A program made the translations under genes and the position numbers. The notes beneath the pieces are model-generated. The model was not told the origin of the DNA. It saw nothing but the letters and a program-made list of their open reading frames with translations, and ran no database searches. 64,000 nucleotides of DNA from Prosthecobacter sp. (GTDB lineage Bacteria > Verrucomicrobiota > Verrucomicrobiia > Verrucomicrobiales > Verrucomicrobiaceae): NCBI GenBank assembly GCA_019186985.1, contig JABARQ010000018.1, positions 55,514-119,513 of the forward strand. The letters run 5' to 3'. Below, in pieces: positions 25,443 to 33,877 of the stretch (its first letter is position 1; each line of letters starts with the position of its first letter).

Positions 25443-25499
25443 TTTCTGGTTGGGCGAAGGACGGCCTTTCCCCGCGTCGTTCTACCCAGGCTGCCTCTC

Positions 25500-25988
25500 A
25501 TGAACCGACACCTGCATCCACGCACCCTGCTGCCGTCTCCACGGCGGGCAAGGCTGTGGCTGCTGCTCGTCTGGCTGCTCTCCTCGCACGGCCTCGGGCC
25601 GGTCCTCATGGCGGCCGCCGCCCAGGCCACGGGCGAGCACATGCTCAAGCTCTGCAGCTCCCAGCACGGTGAGATGCAGGTCGTGCTCGGCCATCAGCGC
25701 TGTGATTCGCAGCCGGCGGTGGAGAAGGAAGGCGCAGCTCCGGCGGGCACGCCCGTAAAGCCCGACCACATCATCCAGCTCCGGTCCGTCGAGGACGCCT
25801 CTGCGCAACCCAGGCGGACGACGCCCCAGCAGGCGGACTCGCCGACCCTCGTCCCACCGGCCTTCACGCCTGCCCTCAGGCCCCTGCCTGACACCTTCAC
25901 CCTGGGCTTCAAAGCCCGGCATCAGCGCACCCCAGCCTGGTCCGCCGGCCCTCACGTCAGGGCCAGCCGCACGGTGATCCTCTGCTGA
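25500..25988 (+). CDS. Small secreted or membrane-anchored protein of unknown function upstream of efflux genes
   Basis: 162 aa. A positively charged N-terminus is followed by a hydrophobic segment (about residues 20-41, LWLLLVWLLSSHGLGPVLMAAAA), consistent with a signal peptide or anchor. The mature part has two cysteines in LKLCSSQHGEMQVVLGHQRC and a proline-rich tail, ending in a cysteine. It precedes the TolC-like and CusA-like genes on the same strand by 111 bases. Small cysteine/histidine-containing periplasmic proteins commonly accompany heavy-metal efflux operons, so a metal-related role is possible. I do not recognise the family (loosely DUF2946-like), and the function is an inference from context. 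Confidence 0.6.
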   Translation: MNRHLHPRTLLPSPRRARLWLLLVWLLSSHGLGPVLMAAAAQATGEHMLKLCSSQHGEMQVVLGHQRCDSQPAVEKEGAAPAGTPVKPDHIIQLRSVEDASAQPRRTTPQQADSPTLVPPAFTPALRPLPDTFTLGFKARHQRTPAWSAGPHVRASRTVILC

Positions 25989-26099
25989 GAGGCCCGCCTC
26001 CAGCCCGCCGGGATCCACGAACAGGGATCCTTCCACGCGTCACGCATGACCATGCCGTGAAACCGCGCCTTCAACCCCATGCCTAACCTTTTCCATATC

Positions 26100-27350
26100 A
26101 TGAAACCCCTCCCCGCCCTTTTCACCGCCGCCCTCCTCCTTTCCCCCTGCCTTCAGGCATCCGCCGATCCGTTCACCGTCCAGTCCCTCGTTCAGAAGGC
26201 CCTCGGCACCCATCCCGAACTCCGCTACTACGAGGCCCGCGTCGAGGCCGCGAAAGGCGGAAGGGTGAAGGCCGGCGAAATCAAGAACCCCGACCTCATG
26301 ACCGGCGTCGGCAACTGGCGCGTGCGCGACCTCGAAACCAACGGCCTCAGCGACGGCCCCACCTGGGCCGTGCAGCTCACCCAGACCTTTGAATGGCCCG
26401 GCCGCCTCTCCCTGCGCAAGGCCATCGCCCAGAAGGACATCGAGCTTGCCGAACTCGGCCTCGAACAGTTCCGCGCCGCACTCGCCGCCCGCGTCAGAAA
26501 CCTCTCCTGGAAGATCCTCGCCGCCCAGGAGGAAACCCGCGCTGCGGAGGAGGTCTCGGCCCGCTACAAGGCCCTCGCCGACGTGCTCCTGCAGCGCGAC
26601 CCCGCCGGCGTCGCTCCGAAGCTGGAGGCGCGGATCGTCCAGGCCAATGCGCTCAACCTTGGCGCCGCCGCCACCGCAGCACGCAACGAACTCGCCTCCG
26701 CCCGCTTCGAACTGAACCAGCTTCTTGGCGAAAAGCCCGGCCAGCCCCTGGAGATCAGGATCGAGAAGCTCACGCTCAGCCCGCCGCCGCCGCTGGAGGC
26801 CCTGCTGGCGGAGGCGCGGAGAAAAAACTTCGACCTGCGGGCGCGCATCATCGACGTGCAGCAGCAGGGCTTTGAGGTGAAGCTCGCGGAGAACGAGCGC
26901 TGGCCCTCGATCAGCGTGGTGCCCTACATCCAGCGGCAGCAGAACGCCACACGCGAAACCCAGGTCGGCATCGGCGTCTCCATCCCCCTGCCCCTCTGGA
27001 ACCGAAACAAGGGTGCCATCGACACCGCCAAAGCCCGCGAGGTGCAGGCCGACGTGATGCTCACCGCCCAGATGCGCCAGCTCGAGCGCGATGTCGCCGC
27101 GCAGGCCAGCCATTACCAGATCCATGTCGAGGAGCTCGCCAGGTGGCCGGCGGACACGCTGGAAAGCTTCCGCGCCGCCGCCGCCGAAGCGGATGAGCAC
27201 TTCCGCCTCGGCGCACTGCCGCTCTCCACCTACACCGAGCTGCAGCAGCAATACCTCGACAGCGTGAAGGCCGTGCTCACCTCCCAGCTCGCCGCCGTCG
27301 AGGCCAGGCTGGAGCTCGAGCAGCTCACCGGGACGAAGCTGGACAAGTAA
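26100..27350 (+). CDS. TolC-family outer membrane efflux protein (CusC/CzcC type)
   Basis: 416 aa from the ATG at 26100, whose signal peptide MKPLPALFTAALLLSPCLQASA is clean. The ATG at 26079 would add 7 residues before it. Two OEP-type repeats of long amphipathic helices are visible (HPELRYYEARVEAAKGG, VQLTQTFEWPGRLSLRKAIA, and a second repeat around 280-400), matching the CzcC/CusC branch of TolC-like channels. It forms the outer membrane duct of a tripartite metal efflux system. It lies 39 bases upstream of the RND pump gene. The membrane-fusion (adaptor) protein normally found with this pair is missing from this locus. Confidence 0.9.
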   Translation: MKPLPALFTAALLLSPCLQASADPFTVQSLVQKALGTHPELRYYEARVEAAKGGRVKAGEIKNPDLMTGVGNWRVRDLETNGLSDGPTWAVQLTQTFEWPGRLSLRKAIAQKDIELAELGLEQFRAALAARVRNLSWKILAAQEETRAAEEVSARYKALADVLLQRDPAGVAPKLEARIVQANALNLGAAATAARNELASARFELNQLLGEKPGQPLEIRIEKLTLSPPPPLEALLAEARRKNFDLRARIIDVQQQGFEVKLAENERWPSISVVPYIQRQQNATRETQVGIGVSIPLPLWNRNKGAIDTAKAREVQADVMLTAQMRQLERDVAAQASHYQIHVEELARWPADTLESFRAAAAEADEHFRLGALPLSTYTELQQQYLDSVKAVLTSQLAAVEARLELEQLTGTKLDK

Positions 27351-27389
27351 ACCCCAACCACATCCGCGTCCCCGCCACGCTCCGCGCCC

Positions 27390-30300
27390 ATGCTTTCCCA
27401 CCTTCTTGAGTTTGCCCTCCGGCAGAGGACCGTCGTGCTGCTCGCCACGCTCGGCCTGCTCGCCGCCGGCATCTTGGCCCTGCTGCACCTGCCCATCGAC
27501 GCCGTGCCTGATCTCACCGGCCCCCAGGTGCAGGTGAACGTCAACGTGCCCGCCCTCGCCCCCGAGGAGTCCGAACGCGCCGTCACCCGGCCCATCGAAA
27601 TGGCGCTCTCCGGCATGCCCGGCGTGCTCGACTCCCGCTCCATCACCAAGTTCGGCCTCAGCCAGGTCACCGTCGAGTTTGAGGACGGCACGGACATCTT
27701 CCGTGCCCGCCAGCTCGTCGGCGAACGCCTCACCGCCATCCTGCAGGACCTGCCGCCCGGCAGCGAGCTCAGCCTCGCCCCCATCAGCACCGGCCTCGGC
27801 GAGATCTTCTACTACACCGTGCACTGGAAAAAGGACGCCAGGGTGCGGCCCGCCGATGAGCGCGAAGGCCTGATGCGGCTGTGGGAGACTCATGAATACG
27901 TGGTGAAGCCCATGCTGCGCACCGTCCAGGGCGTCGCTGAAATCAACAGCAACGGCGGCCACCAGCGCCAGGTCACCGTCGAACCCATGCTCGACAGGCT
28001 GAAGGCGGCCAACATGACGGTCGGCGAGCTTGCGGACATCATCCGTGGCAACGTCGAAAACGCCGGCGGCGGCGTCATCAGCCGTGATGGCGAACAGCTC
28101 ACCGTGCGCAGCGTCGGCCGTGTGAGCACGGCGGAGGAGATCGCCAGCCTGCCCGTCAAGTTCGGCGCGGCCGTGCATCCGCTGAAGGTCGAGGACGTCG
28201 CCAGGGTGCAGTGGGGTGCTGGCTTTCGCGGCGGCGCGGCCACGATGGACGGAGGCGAGGTCGTGCTCGGCACCATCATGATGCTCATGGGTGAAAACGC
28301 CCGCGTCGTCTGCCAGCGCGTGAAGCCGCGCATCGACGAAATCCGTGAGAAGCTGCCGGACGGCATGGACATCACCATCGTCTACGACCGCTCCGACCTC
28401 GTGAACGCCACCGTCGGCACCGTGCAGAAGAACCTGGGTGAAGGGGCCGTCTTCATCGTGCTCGTGCTGCTTGTCCTGCTCGGCAACCTGCGTGCCGCGC
28501 TCATCGTCGCCCTGATGATCCCGCTGTCCTTCCTTTTCGCCGCCTGCGGCATGGTGCAGGGCGGCTGGTCCGCAAACCTCATGAGCCTCGGCGCCCTCGA
28601 CTTCGGCCTCATCATCGACGGAGCCATCTTCATGGTGGAGAACATCATCCGACGGCTCGGCCACCGGCAGCACCACCTCGGCCGCATCCTCACGCCCGAG
28701 GAGCGCGCCCGGGAGGTGCTCGCCGCCAGCAGGCAGATCGCCAGCCCCACCTTCTTCGGCGTGCTGATCATCACCGTCGTCTACCTGCCCATCATGACCC
28801 TCACCGGCATCGAGGGGAAGATGTTCCGCCCGATGGCCTTCACCGTCATCCTCTCACTCACCGGCGCCCTGCTGCTGGCGCTCACCCTGGTGCCTGTGCT
28901 CTGCTCCTATTTCCTCGGTGGCAGCATCAATGAAAAGGAGAACTTCATGATCGCCTGGCTGAACAGGCTCGTTCAGCCGCTGCTGCGCCTTGTGCTCAGG
29001 CTGCGCTGGATCGTGGCCCTGCTCGCCATCGGCTTCTTCGCCTTCTGCGGCCATCGCTTCACCACGCTGGGCTCGGAGTTCGTGCCGAAGCTCGATGAGG
29101 GCTCCATGTCCGGCATGGTCTATCGAAAGGTGGGGATGAACCTGCACGAGTCCCTGCTCCAGGATCTCGAGCTCGGCAAAATGGTGCGCGAGAAGTTTCC
29201 CATGACCACCCGCATCTTCACCCGCATCGGCACCAGCGAGGTGGCCACCGACCCCATGCCGCCGAACGAGACGGACTTTTACATCTTCTACAAGCCGCTC
29301 GCGGAATGGCCGTCAGGGCCCGGAATGCCCACGACCAAGCAGGAGCTCATGGCCGCCATCGAAAAGGAGATCCTCGCCAGGCATCCCGGCCAGACCGTGG
29401 AGTTCGGCCAGCCGATCGAAACACGCTTCAACGAGATGATGGAGGGCACCAAGGCCGAGCTCGCCGTGCGCATCTACGGCGTCGAGTTTGACATGCTCGA
29501 CAGGCTGGCCGGGCAGGTTCGCGACATCATCAACGGCATCCCAGGCGGCGATGCGGAGCTGGAAACCGCCGGCCGGCCGGGCACCGTCGTGCTCCAGGTG
29601 AAGCGTGATGTGCTCACCAAGTACAACGTCCCGCTCGCCGAGACCAACCGCGCCGTCTCCGCAGGACTCGGAGGCGAGGTCGTCGGCCAGGTCGTCGAGG
29701 GCAACCGCAAGCGTGACATCGTCGTGCGTCTGCCCGAGGACGAGCGCTCCAAGGACGAGGTCATCCGCAGCCTGCCCCTGCGTGTCGGCGACCACGGCAT
29801 GATCCCCCTCGGTGATGCCGTGGACATCCGGGTTGAGAAGTCCGTCGACCCCATCCGCCACAGCCGCACCCAGCGCCGCGTGGCCCTGCTCGTCAGCGTC
29901 GGCGAAGGCCGGGACATGGAGGGCTTCGTCCATGAAGCCACCGCGAAGATCAAGAAGCAGGTCGAGTTCCCCGAAGGCTACGACTTCGAGTTCGGCGGCA
30001 CCTTTGAAAACCTTCAGGAGGCCCGCTCACGCCTCGCCATCGTCGTGCCCACCACGCTGCTGCTCATCCTGATGCTGATCTTCTTCAACTTCGGCAGCCT
30101 GCGCCAGACCCTGCTCGTCGCCACGGGCATCCCCCTGGCCCTCACCGGCGGCATCATCGCCCTCGACCTGCGGGACATGCCCTTCAGCATCACCGCCGCC
30201 GTCGGCTTCATCGCCCTCAGCGGTGTCGCCGTGCTCAACGGCCTCGTGCTCGTGAACTACTTCAACGAACTGCGCGAGGAGGAGGGCCTCAGCGTCCGCG

Positions 30301-30533
30301 AGGCCGTCCTCAAGGGCGTCGCCACCCGGCTGCGCGCCGTCATCATGACCGCCCTCGTCGCAGCGCTCGGCTTTGTGCCCATGGCCCTCGCCCATGGCGC
30401 CGGCGCCGAAGTACAGCGCCCGCTGGCCACGGTGGTCATCGGCGGCATCATCAGCTCCACCCTTCTGACCCTGCTCCTGCTGCCCATGCTTTACGACTGG
30501 GTCGAACGGCGTGCACAGGTCCGGGCGTCGTAA
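27390..30533 (+). CDS. CusA/CzcA-family heavy-metal efflux RND transporter
   Basis: 1047 aa, normal for HME-RND pumps. It starts with a transmembrane helix and HLPIDAVPDLTGPQVQVNV, the hallmark of CzcA/CusA. The DFGLIIDGAIFMVENIIRR segment in TM4 carries the proton-relay aspartates, and large periplasmic loops and a 12-TM layout are evident. It uses the proton gradient to expel cations such as Cu(I), Ag(I), Zn, Co or Cd. The substrate cannot be decided by eye. It follows the TolC-like gene by 39 bases. The periplasmic adaptor (CusB/CzcB) is not found upstream or downstream in this window, so it must be elsewhere or replaced. Confidence 0.93.
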   Translation: MLSHLLEFALRQRTVVLLATLGLLAAGILALLHLPIDAVPDLTGPQVQVNVNVPALAPEESERAVTRPIEMALSGMPGVLDSRSITKFGLSQVTVEFEDGTDIFRARQLVGERLTAILQDLPPGSELSLAPISTGLGEIFYYTVHWKKDARVRPADEREGLMRLWETHEYVVKPMLRTVQGVAEINSNGGHQRQVTVEPMLDRLKAANMTVGELADIIRGNVENAGGGVISRDGEQLTVRSVGRVSTAEEIASLPVKFGAAVHPLKVEDVARVQWGAGFRGGAATMDGGEVVLGTIMMLMGENARVVCQRVKPRIDEIREKLPDGMDITIVYDRSDLVNATVGTVQKNLGEGAVFIVLVLLVLLGNLRAALIVALMIPLSFLFAACGMVQGGWSANLMSLGALDFGLIIDGAIFMVENIIRRLGHRQHHLGRILTPEERAREVLAASRQIASPTFFGVLIITVVYLPIMTLTGIEGKMFRPMAFTVILSLTGALLLALTLVPVLCSYFLGGSINEKENFMIAWLNRLVQPLLRLVLRLRWIVALLAIGFFAFCGHRFTTLGSEFVPKLDEGSMSGMVYRKVGMNLHESLLQDLELGKMVREKFPMTTRIFTRIGTSEVATDPMPPNETDFYIFYKPLAEWPSGPGMPTTKQELMAAIEKEILARHPGQTVEFGQPIETRFNEMMEGTKAELAVRIYGVEFDMLDRLAGQVRDIINGIPGGDAELETAGRPGTVVLQVKRDVLTKYNVPLAETNRAVSAGLGGEVVGQVVEGNRKRDIVVRLPEDERSKDEVIRSLPLRVGDHGMIPLGDAVDIRVEKSVDPIRHSRTQRRVALLVSVGEGRDMEGFVHEATAKIKKQVEFPEGYDFEFGGTFENLQEARSRLAIVVPTTLLLILMLIFFNFGSLRQTLLVATGIPLALTGGIIALDLRDMPFSITAAVGFIALSGVAVLNGLVLVNYFNELREEEGLSVREAVLKGVATRLRAVIMTALVAALGFVPMALAHGAGAEVQRPLATVVIGGIISSTLLTLLLLPMLYDWVERRAQVRAS

Positions 30534-30598
30534 AGCCCTCCTGGCAGCCGGCACCAGGATTGAGCGGAACAGGGAACTCCTCTGTCTTCAAAGCGCGC

Positions 30599-30628
30599 TG
30601 GACATCCCTTACGGGAGTTGAGTATCCT
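30599..30628 (+). promoter_or_regulatory. Possible sigma70-type promoter of the C39-like peptidase gene
   Basis: TGGACA (30599-30604) and TATCCT (30623-30628) with an 18-base spacer lie 25 bases upstream of the ATG at 30654. This reasonable -35/-10 pair was found by eye and would make the peptidase gene independent of the efflux genes. Confidence 0.4.
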
Positions 30629-30653
30629 GCCTGCAATCCATCAAAAAACGACC

Positions 30654-31979
30654 ATGAAACTCCTGCTGGCCTCCCTGCTTCTTTCCTCCCTGACCCTCGC
30701 CTCAGGCCAGGACCGTCCTCTGGACGCCCTGCTGACGGGTGATGCGGCCTGGCAGATGAACACGGCGCAGTTTGAACAGAAGTTCGGGCCCGCGCGGTTC
30801 GACTGGCTTTCGGAAAAAAAGGATCAGGCGCGCTTCTTTGGCGATGGCCTGAGCCTTTGGGAGGGCGGCATCCAGCTGAACGAGGCCATCGTCGAGTTTT
30901 CCCCTGAAGGCATGCCGGCAAAGCTGACCTTCTCCATCTACAACCGGGGTGACACGAAGCAGCTCATTGTCGACCGCGCTCCCTTTGAAGCCCGGGTGGA
31001 GGAGCTGAAGGCCTTCATCAGCAAGCGTCTGGCCGTCGCCCCGGCCGAGCGGGGCAAGGACAAGTCCAGCGCCGTGGCCGCCGAAGGCTTTGTCTGGATG
31101 AAGCCGCCGAGCGCCTACCTCCTGGAATACAGCTATCAGCGCGAGATGAAGAGCCGGGACATCCCCTTCCGCGCCGAGTTCATCCGCCTGCGCGTGGCCA
31201 ACGTGGGCGCCGGAGGACGTGCGGCGGCGCCTGTGACCGCCTCGGCCGCCGCAGCGCCCGTGGGAAGGAACAGCCTGGTGGCCAACGTCAAGCGTGAGGA
31301 GGGCGGCGACATCGTCATCACCAATGTCCCCATGGTGGACCAGGGACCCAAGGGCTACTGTGCGGTGGCCACGGCCGAACGAGTCTTCAAGTACTACGGC
31401 ATCCCCGTGGACCAGCACGAGATGGCGCAGGTGGCGGACACCTCCGACGAAGGCGGCACGAGCCCGGACAAGATGCTCGCCGCGCTGACGAAGCTGGAGG
31501 GCCGCATGGGCGTCAGCGTGCGTGTCATCGAGGACTGGGACTACAAGAAGTTCATGGACAAGGTGGCCGACTACAACAAGGAGGCCAAGCGGATGAAGAA
31601 GCCCGAGGTGGACGCGAGCCCGAGGGGTGGCGTGATCTACATCAATGAAATCATCGGCCAGATGGACGGCGAGGTGCTGAAGACCTCCCGCACCGAACGC
31701 GACCGCTCCGGCTTCGGCAAGTTCCAGCGCACGATCGCAGGGCTGATCGACCAGGGCATCCCGGTGATGTGGAGCGTGTCGCTCGGCCTGCTGCCCGAAA
31801 AGGAAATTCCGCAGGCCAGCGGCGGCCACATGCGCCTGATCATCGGTTACAATGCCAAGACCGGCGAGGCGCTCTACTCCGACTCCTGGGGCGCCGAGCA
31901 CGCCTTGAAGCGCATGCCCCTGGCCAACGCCTATGCCATGACCAACGGGCTCTACTACATGCAGCCCCGGGCCCGGTGA
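30654..31979 (+). CDS. Secreted C39-like cysteine peptidase family protein
   Basis: 441 aa from the ATG at 30654, with signal peptide MKLLLASLLLSSLTLASGQ. The C-terminal half carries a papain-like C39 fold: Gln230 and Cys236 in VPMVDQGPKGYCAVATAERVF, and the His/Asn-Asp region in GGHMRLIIGYNAKTGEALYSDSWG. The N-terminal half (about 20-190) is unrecognised and may be a pro-region or binding domain. Unlike ABC-transporter C39 peptidases it is soluble and exported. It could be an extracellular protease or a bacteriocin/peptide-processing enzyme. Substrate unknown. It has its own promoter-like sequence at 30599-30628. Confidence 0.82.
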   Translation: MKLLLASLLLSSLTLASGQDRPLDALLTGDAAWQMNTAQFEQKFGPARFDWLSEKKDQARFFGDGLSLWEGGIQLNEAIVEFSPEGMPAKLTFSIYNRGDTKQLIVDRAPFEARVEELKAFISKRLAVAPAERGKDKSSAVAAEGFVWMKPPSAYLLEYSYQREMKSRDIPFRAEFIRLRVANVGAGGRAAAPVTASAAAAPVGRNSLVANVKREEGGDIVITNVPMVDQGPKGYCAVATAERVFKYYGIPVDQHEMAQVADTSDEGGTSPDKMLAALTKLEGRMGVSVRVIEDWDYKKFMDKVADYNKEAKRMKKPEVDASPRGGVIYINEIIGQMDGEVLKTSRTERDRSGFGKFQRTIAGLIDQGIPVMWSVSLGLLPEKEIPQASGGHMRLIIGYNAKTGEALYSDSWGAEHALKRMPLANAYAMTNGLYYMQPRAR

Positions 31980-31991
31980 GGGATTTCAGGA

Positions 31992-32028
31992 TTGACGCGC
32001 GGGAGGCCGGTCCCTAGCCTAGGCCTCC
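31992..32028 (+). promoter_or_regulatory. Promoter-like and hairpin element directly before the GlsB-like gene
   Basis: TTGACG (31992-31997), a 17-base spacer and TAGCCT (32015-32020) look like a -35/-10 pair whose start would fall only a few bases before the ATG at 32030, implying a nearly leaderless mRNA. Overlapping it is a perfect 7-bp stem GGAGGCC/GGCCTCC (32002-32008 with 32022-32028). Either reading is speculative. Confidence 0.35.
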
Positions 32029-32029
32029 T

Positions 32030-32284
32030 ATGAGCATGCTTTCCTGGATCATTGTTGGACTCATCGGCGGCGCCCTCGGCAAGCTCCTTCATCCGGGGAA
32101 TGACTCGAACGGCCTCCTCCGCACCATGCTTCTCGGCATCCTCGGCGGGGTCATGGGCAACGCCCTGTGCACCAAGTTCCTCGGCTGGGGCATGACGGGC
32201 ATCGACATCCGCAGCGTCGGCATCTCGGCGGCGGGTTCACTGCTCCTGCTGCTCATTTACAAGCGCTTCTTCAAGAAGGGCTGA
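32030..32284 (+). CDS. GlsB/YeaQ/YmgE-family small membrane protein
   Basis: 84 aa with three hydrophobic segments (SWIIVGLIGGALGKLLHP, LLRTMLLGILGGVMGNAL, VGISAAGSLLLLLIYKRFF) and the glycine pattern of the transglycosylase-associated/GlsB family, which are small inner-membrane stress proteins of unknown mechanism. Length matches the family (about 80-90 aa). It is monocistronic and convergent with the sulfatase gene. The start at 32030 is chosen over the ATG six bases later because both give the same protein and the first is in family register. Confidence 0.85.
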   Translation: MSMLSWIIVGLIGGALGKLLHPGNDSNGLLRTMLLGILGGVMGNALCTKFLGWGMTGIDIRSVGISAAGSLLLLLIYKRFFKKG

Positions 32285-32387
32285 GCCTTGGGCGCTCCAG
32301 CGCAGGGATCATCCACCGAGGTTACATGGCAGCTTCCCGCCACCATGTCACCCATTCTTGGCCGGACTCTCTTCCCGGTCGTCAGCC

Positions 32388-33866
32388 TCACTTCTTCAGC
32401 CCGCCGATCAGCGCCTTCATCCGGGCGATGGTCTCCCTGTGGGCGGGATCCTTGGAAAGGTCCCTGGATTCCTGCGGGTCGTTCTGCAGGTCGAAGAGCG
32501 TCGCCCCCTGGCGGCCTTCATCCCATTCGGTGTAGCGGAACTGTTCGTCACGCACGGAGACACCCAGGAAGCCGCCGGCCCTGCCCTTGCCTTTTCCCTT
32601 CGCCTTGCCCTTGCCCTGGCCTTTGCCACCGGGACTGAGGTTCTTTGGATTGAAGGAGGGCGCGGTGGTGCCGACTGGCGCGCCGCGCAGCACCTGGGTG
32701 AAGGCCGGGCGGTCCCAGGCGGCCTGGGGATTGTCGAGCAGGGGCTTCAGGCTGACACCGTCGGACTGCGGCGCTGGCAGGCCGCAGACGTCGGCCAGCG
32801 TGGCATGCAGGTCGATGAGTTCAACGGTGCGCGGGCAGACGCGGCCGTTGTTCGGGTTGCCGGGCACGCTGATGATGAGCGGGACATGGGAGGAGTTCTC
32901 CCACAGGCTCATCTTCTGCCACAGGCCGTGGTCGCCGAGATGATAGCCGTGGTCGCTATGAAAGACGATCACGGTCTTGTCGCGCAGGCCGAGGCGTTCT
33001 ACGGCGGCGACGACCTGGCCGACCTGGTCGTCCATGTAGGTGGTGGAGGCAAAATAGGCCTGCAGAATCTCCCTGCGCAGCGGATCGGTGAGCTGGTCCT
33101 GCTCCTTCTTGTAGCTGCCGTAGGCCGATGCCGGAATGCCGGGCGCGTCCTTCATCGGACCGGAGGCGAGCTGCACCTTGTCAACGGGGTAGGCTTCAAA
33201 GTATTTGGAAGGCGCGACGTAGGGCGTGTGGGGCCGGTAGAAGCCGACGGCAAGGTAAAACGGACCGTCCTTTTTCTCTTCAAGAAGCCTGATGGCCTCC
33301 GCAGCGCCGACGGCGTCGGTCTGGGGTTCCTCGGAGGGGTCGTTGAACCAGCTCAGTGTGCCTCCAAACTGGCCGGGGATGAGCGAGTGGATCTGGTCCT
33401 CGACCTTCTTGTCGTGGCCGATGGGATTGACCACCTGCTGCCAGGAAGGTTCGTCGTCGAGGCCGCTGGTGCCGATCTGCGTGGGCACGCCGTAGTGGTA
33501 GAGCTTGCCGACACGGGCGGCAAACGCGCCCGCCTTGGAGAAGCTTTGCGGGATGCTCAAAACGTCCGGCAGGTTCTGGCGGAAGTGCGTGCTGTTTTCA
33601 TACACCTTCGTGCTGCCGGGCCTCATGCCGGTCATGAAGGAGGCACGGCTCGGGTTGCAGAGCGGGAACTGGCAGTAGGCCTTTTCAAAGCGCACGCCCT
33701 GGGAGGCGAGCCTGTCGATGTGCGGCGACTTCACCTGGGCATGGTCATAGCAGCCAAGCGAGCAGTTGAGGTCGTCCGAGACGATGTGCAGCACGTTGAA
33801 CTTCGGCGTCGCGGCGGGGGCGACGGCCGCCAGCGCGGCGATGAGGACGGCGGGGATCAGCTTCAT
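32388..33866 (-). CDS. Sulfatase, iduronate-2-sulfatase-like, exported
   Basis: 492 aa with signal peptide (MKLIPAVLIAALAAVAPAA). D31-D32 in HIVSDDLNCSLGCYDH bind the metal, and Cys70 in PLCNPSRASFMTG is the CxPSR cysteine converted to formylglycine. VIVFHSDHGYHLGDHGLWQKMSLWE is typical of iduronate-2-sulfatase-type enzymes (S1_7-like). A low-complexity Gly/Lys-rich tract (about 415-435, GKGQGKGKAKGKGKG) interrupts the C-terminal domain and is unusual. It removes sulfate esters from polysaccharides, which fits algal or mucin glycan use. It is the last gene of a minus-strand run after the HExxH protein, 11 bases apart. Formylglycine-generating enzyme is not in this window. Confidence 0.92.
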   Translation of the reverse strand: MKLIPAVLIAALAAVAPAATPKFNVLHIVSDDLNCSLGCYDHAQVKSPHIDRLASQGVRFEKAYCQFPLCNPSRASFMTGMRPGSTKVYENSTHFRQNLPDVLSIPQSFSKAGAFAARVGKLYHYGVPTQIGTSGLDDEPSWQQVVNPIGHDKKVEDQIHSLIPGQFGGTLSWFNDPSEEPQTDAVGAAEAIRLLEEKKDGPFYLAVGFYRPHTPYVAPSKYFEAYPVDKVQLASGPMKDAPGIPASAYGSYKKEQDQLTDPLRREILQAYFASTTYMDDQVGQVVAAVERLGLRDKTVIVFHSDHGYHLGDHGLWQKMSLWENSSHVPLIISVPGNPNNGRVCPRTVELIDLHATLADVCGLPAPQSDGVSLKPLLDNPQAAWDRPAFTQVLRGAPVGTTAPSFNPKNLSPGGKGQGKGKAKGKGKGRAGGFLGVSVRDEQFRYTEWDEGRQGATLFDLQNDPQESRDLSKDPAHRETIARMKALIGGLKK

Positions 33867-33877
33867 GGTGGCGCCTG

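Noticed and set aside
26040-28676. 878-aa minus-strand ORF
   Set aside because: Antisense to the TolC-like and RND genes. The plus-strand proteins have family signatures and this frame has none.
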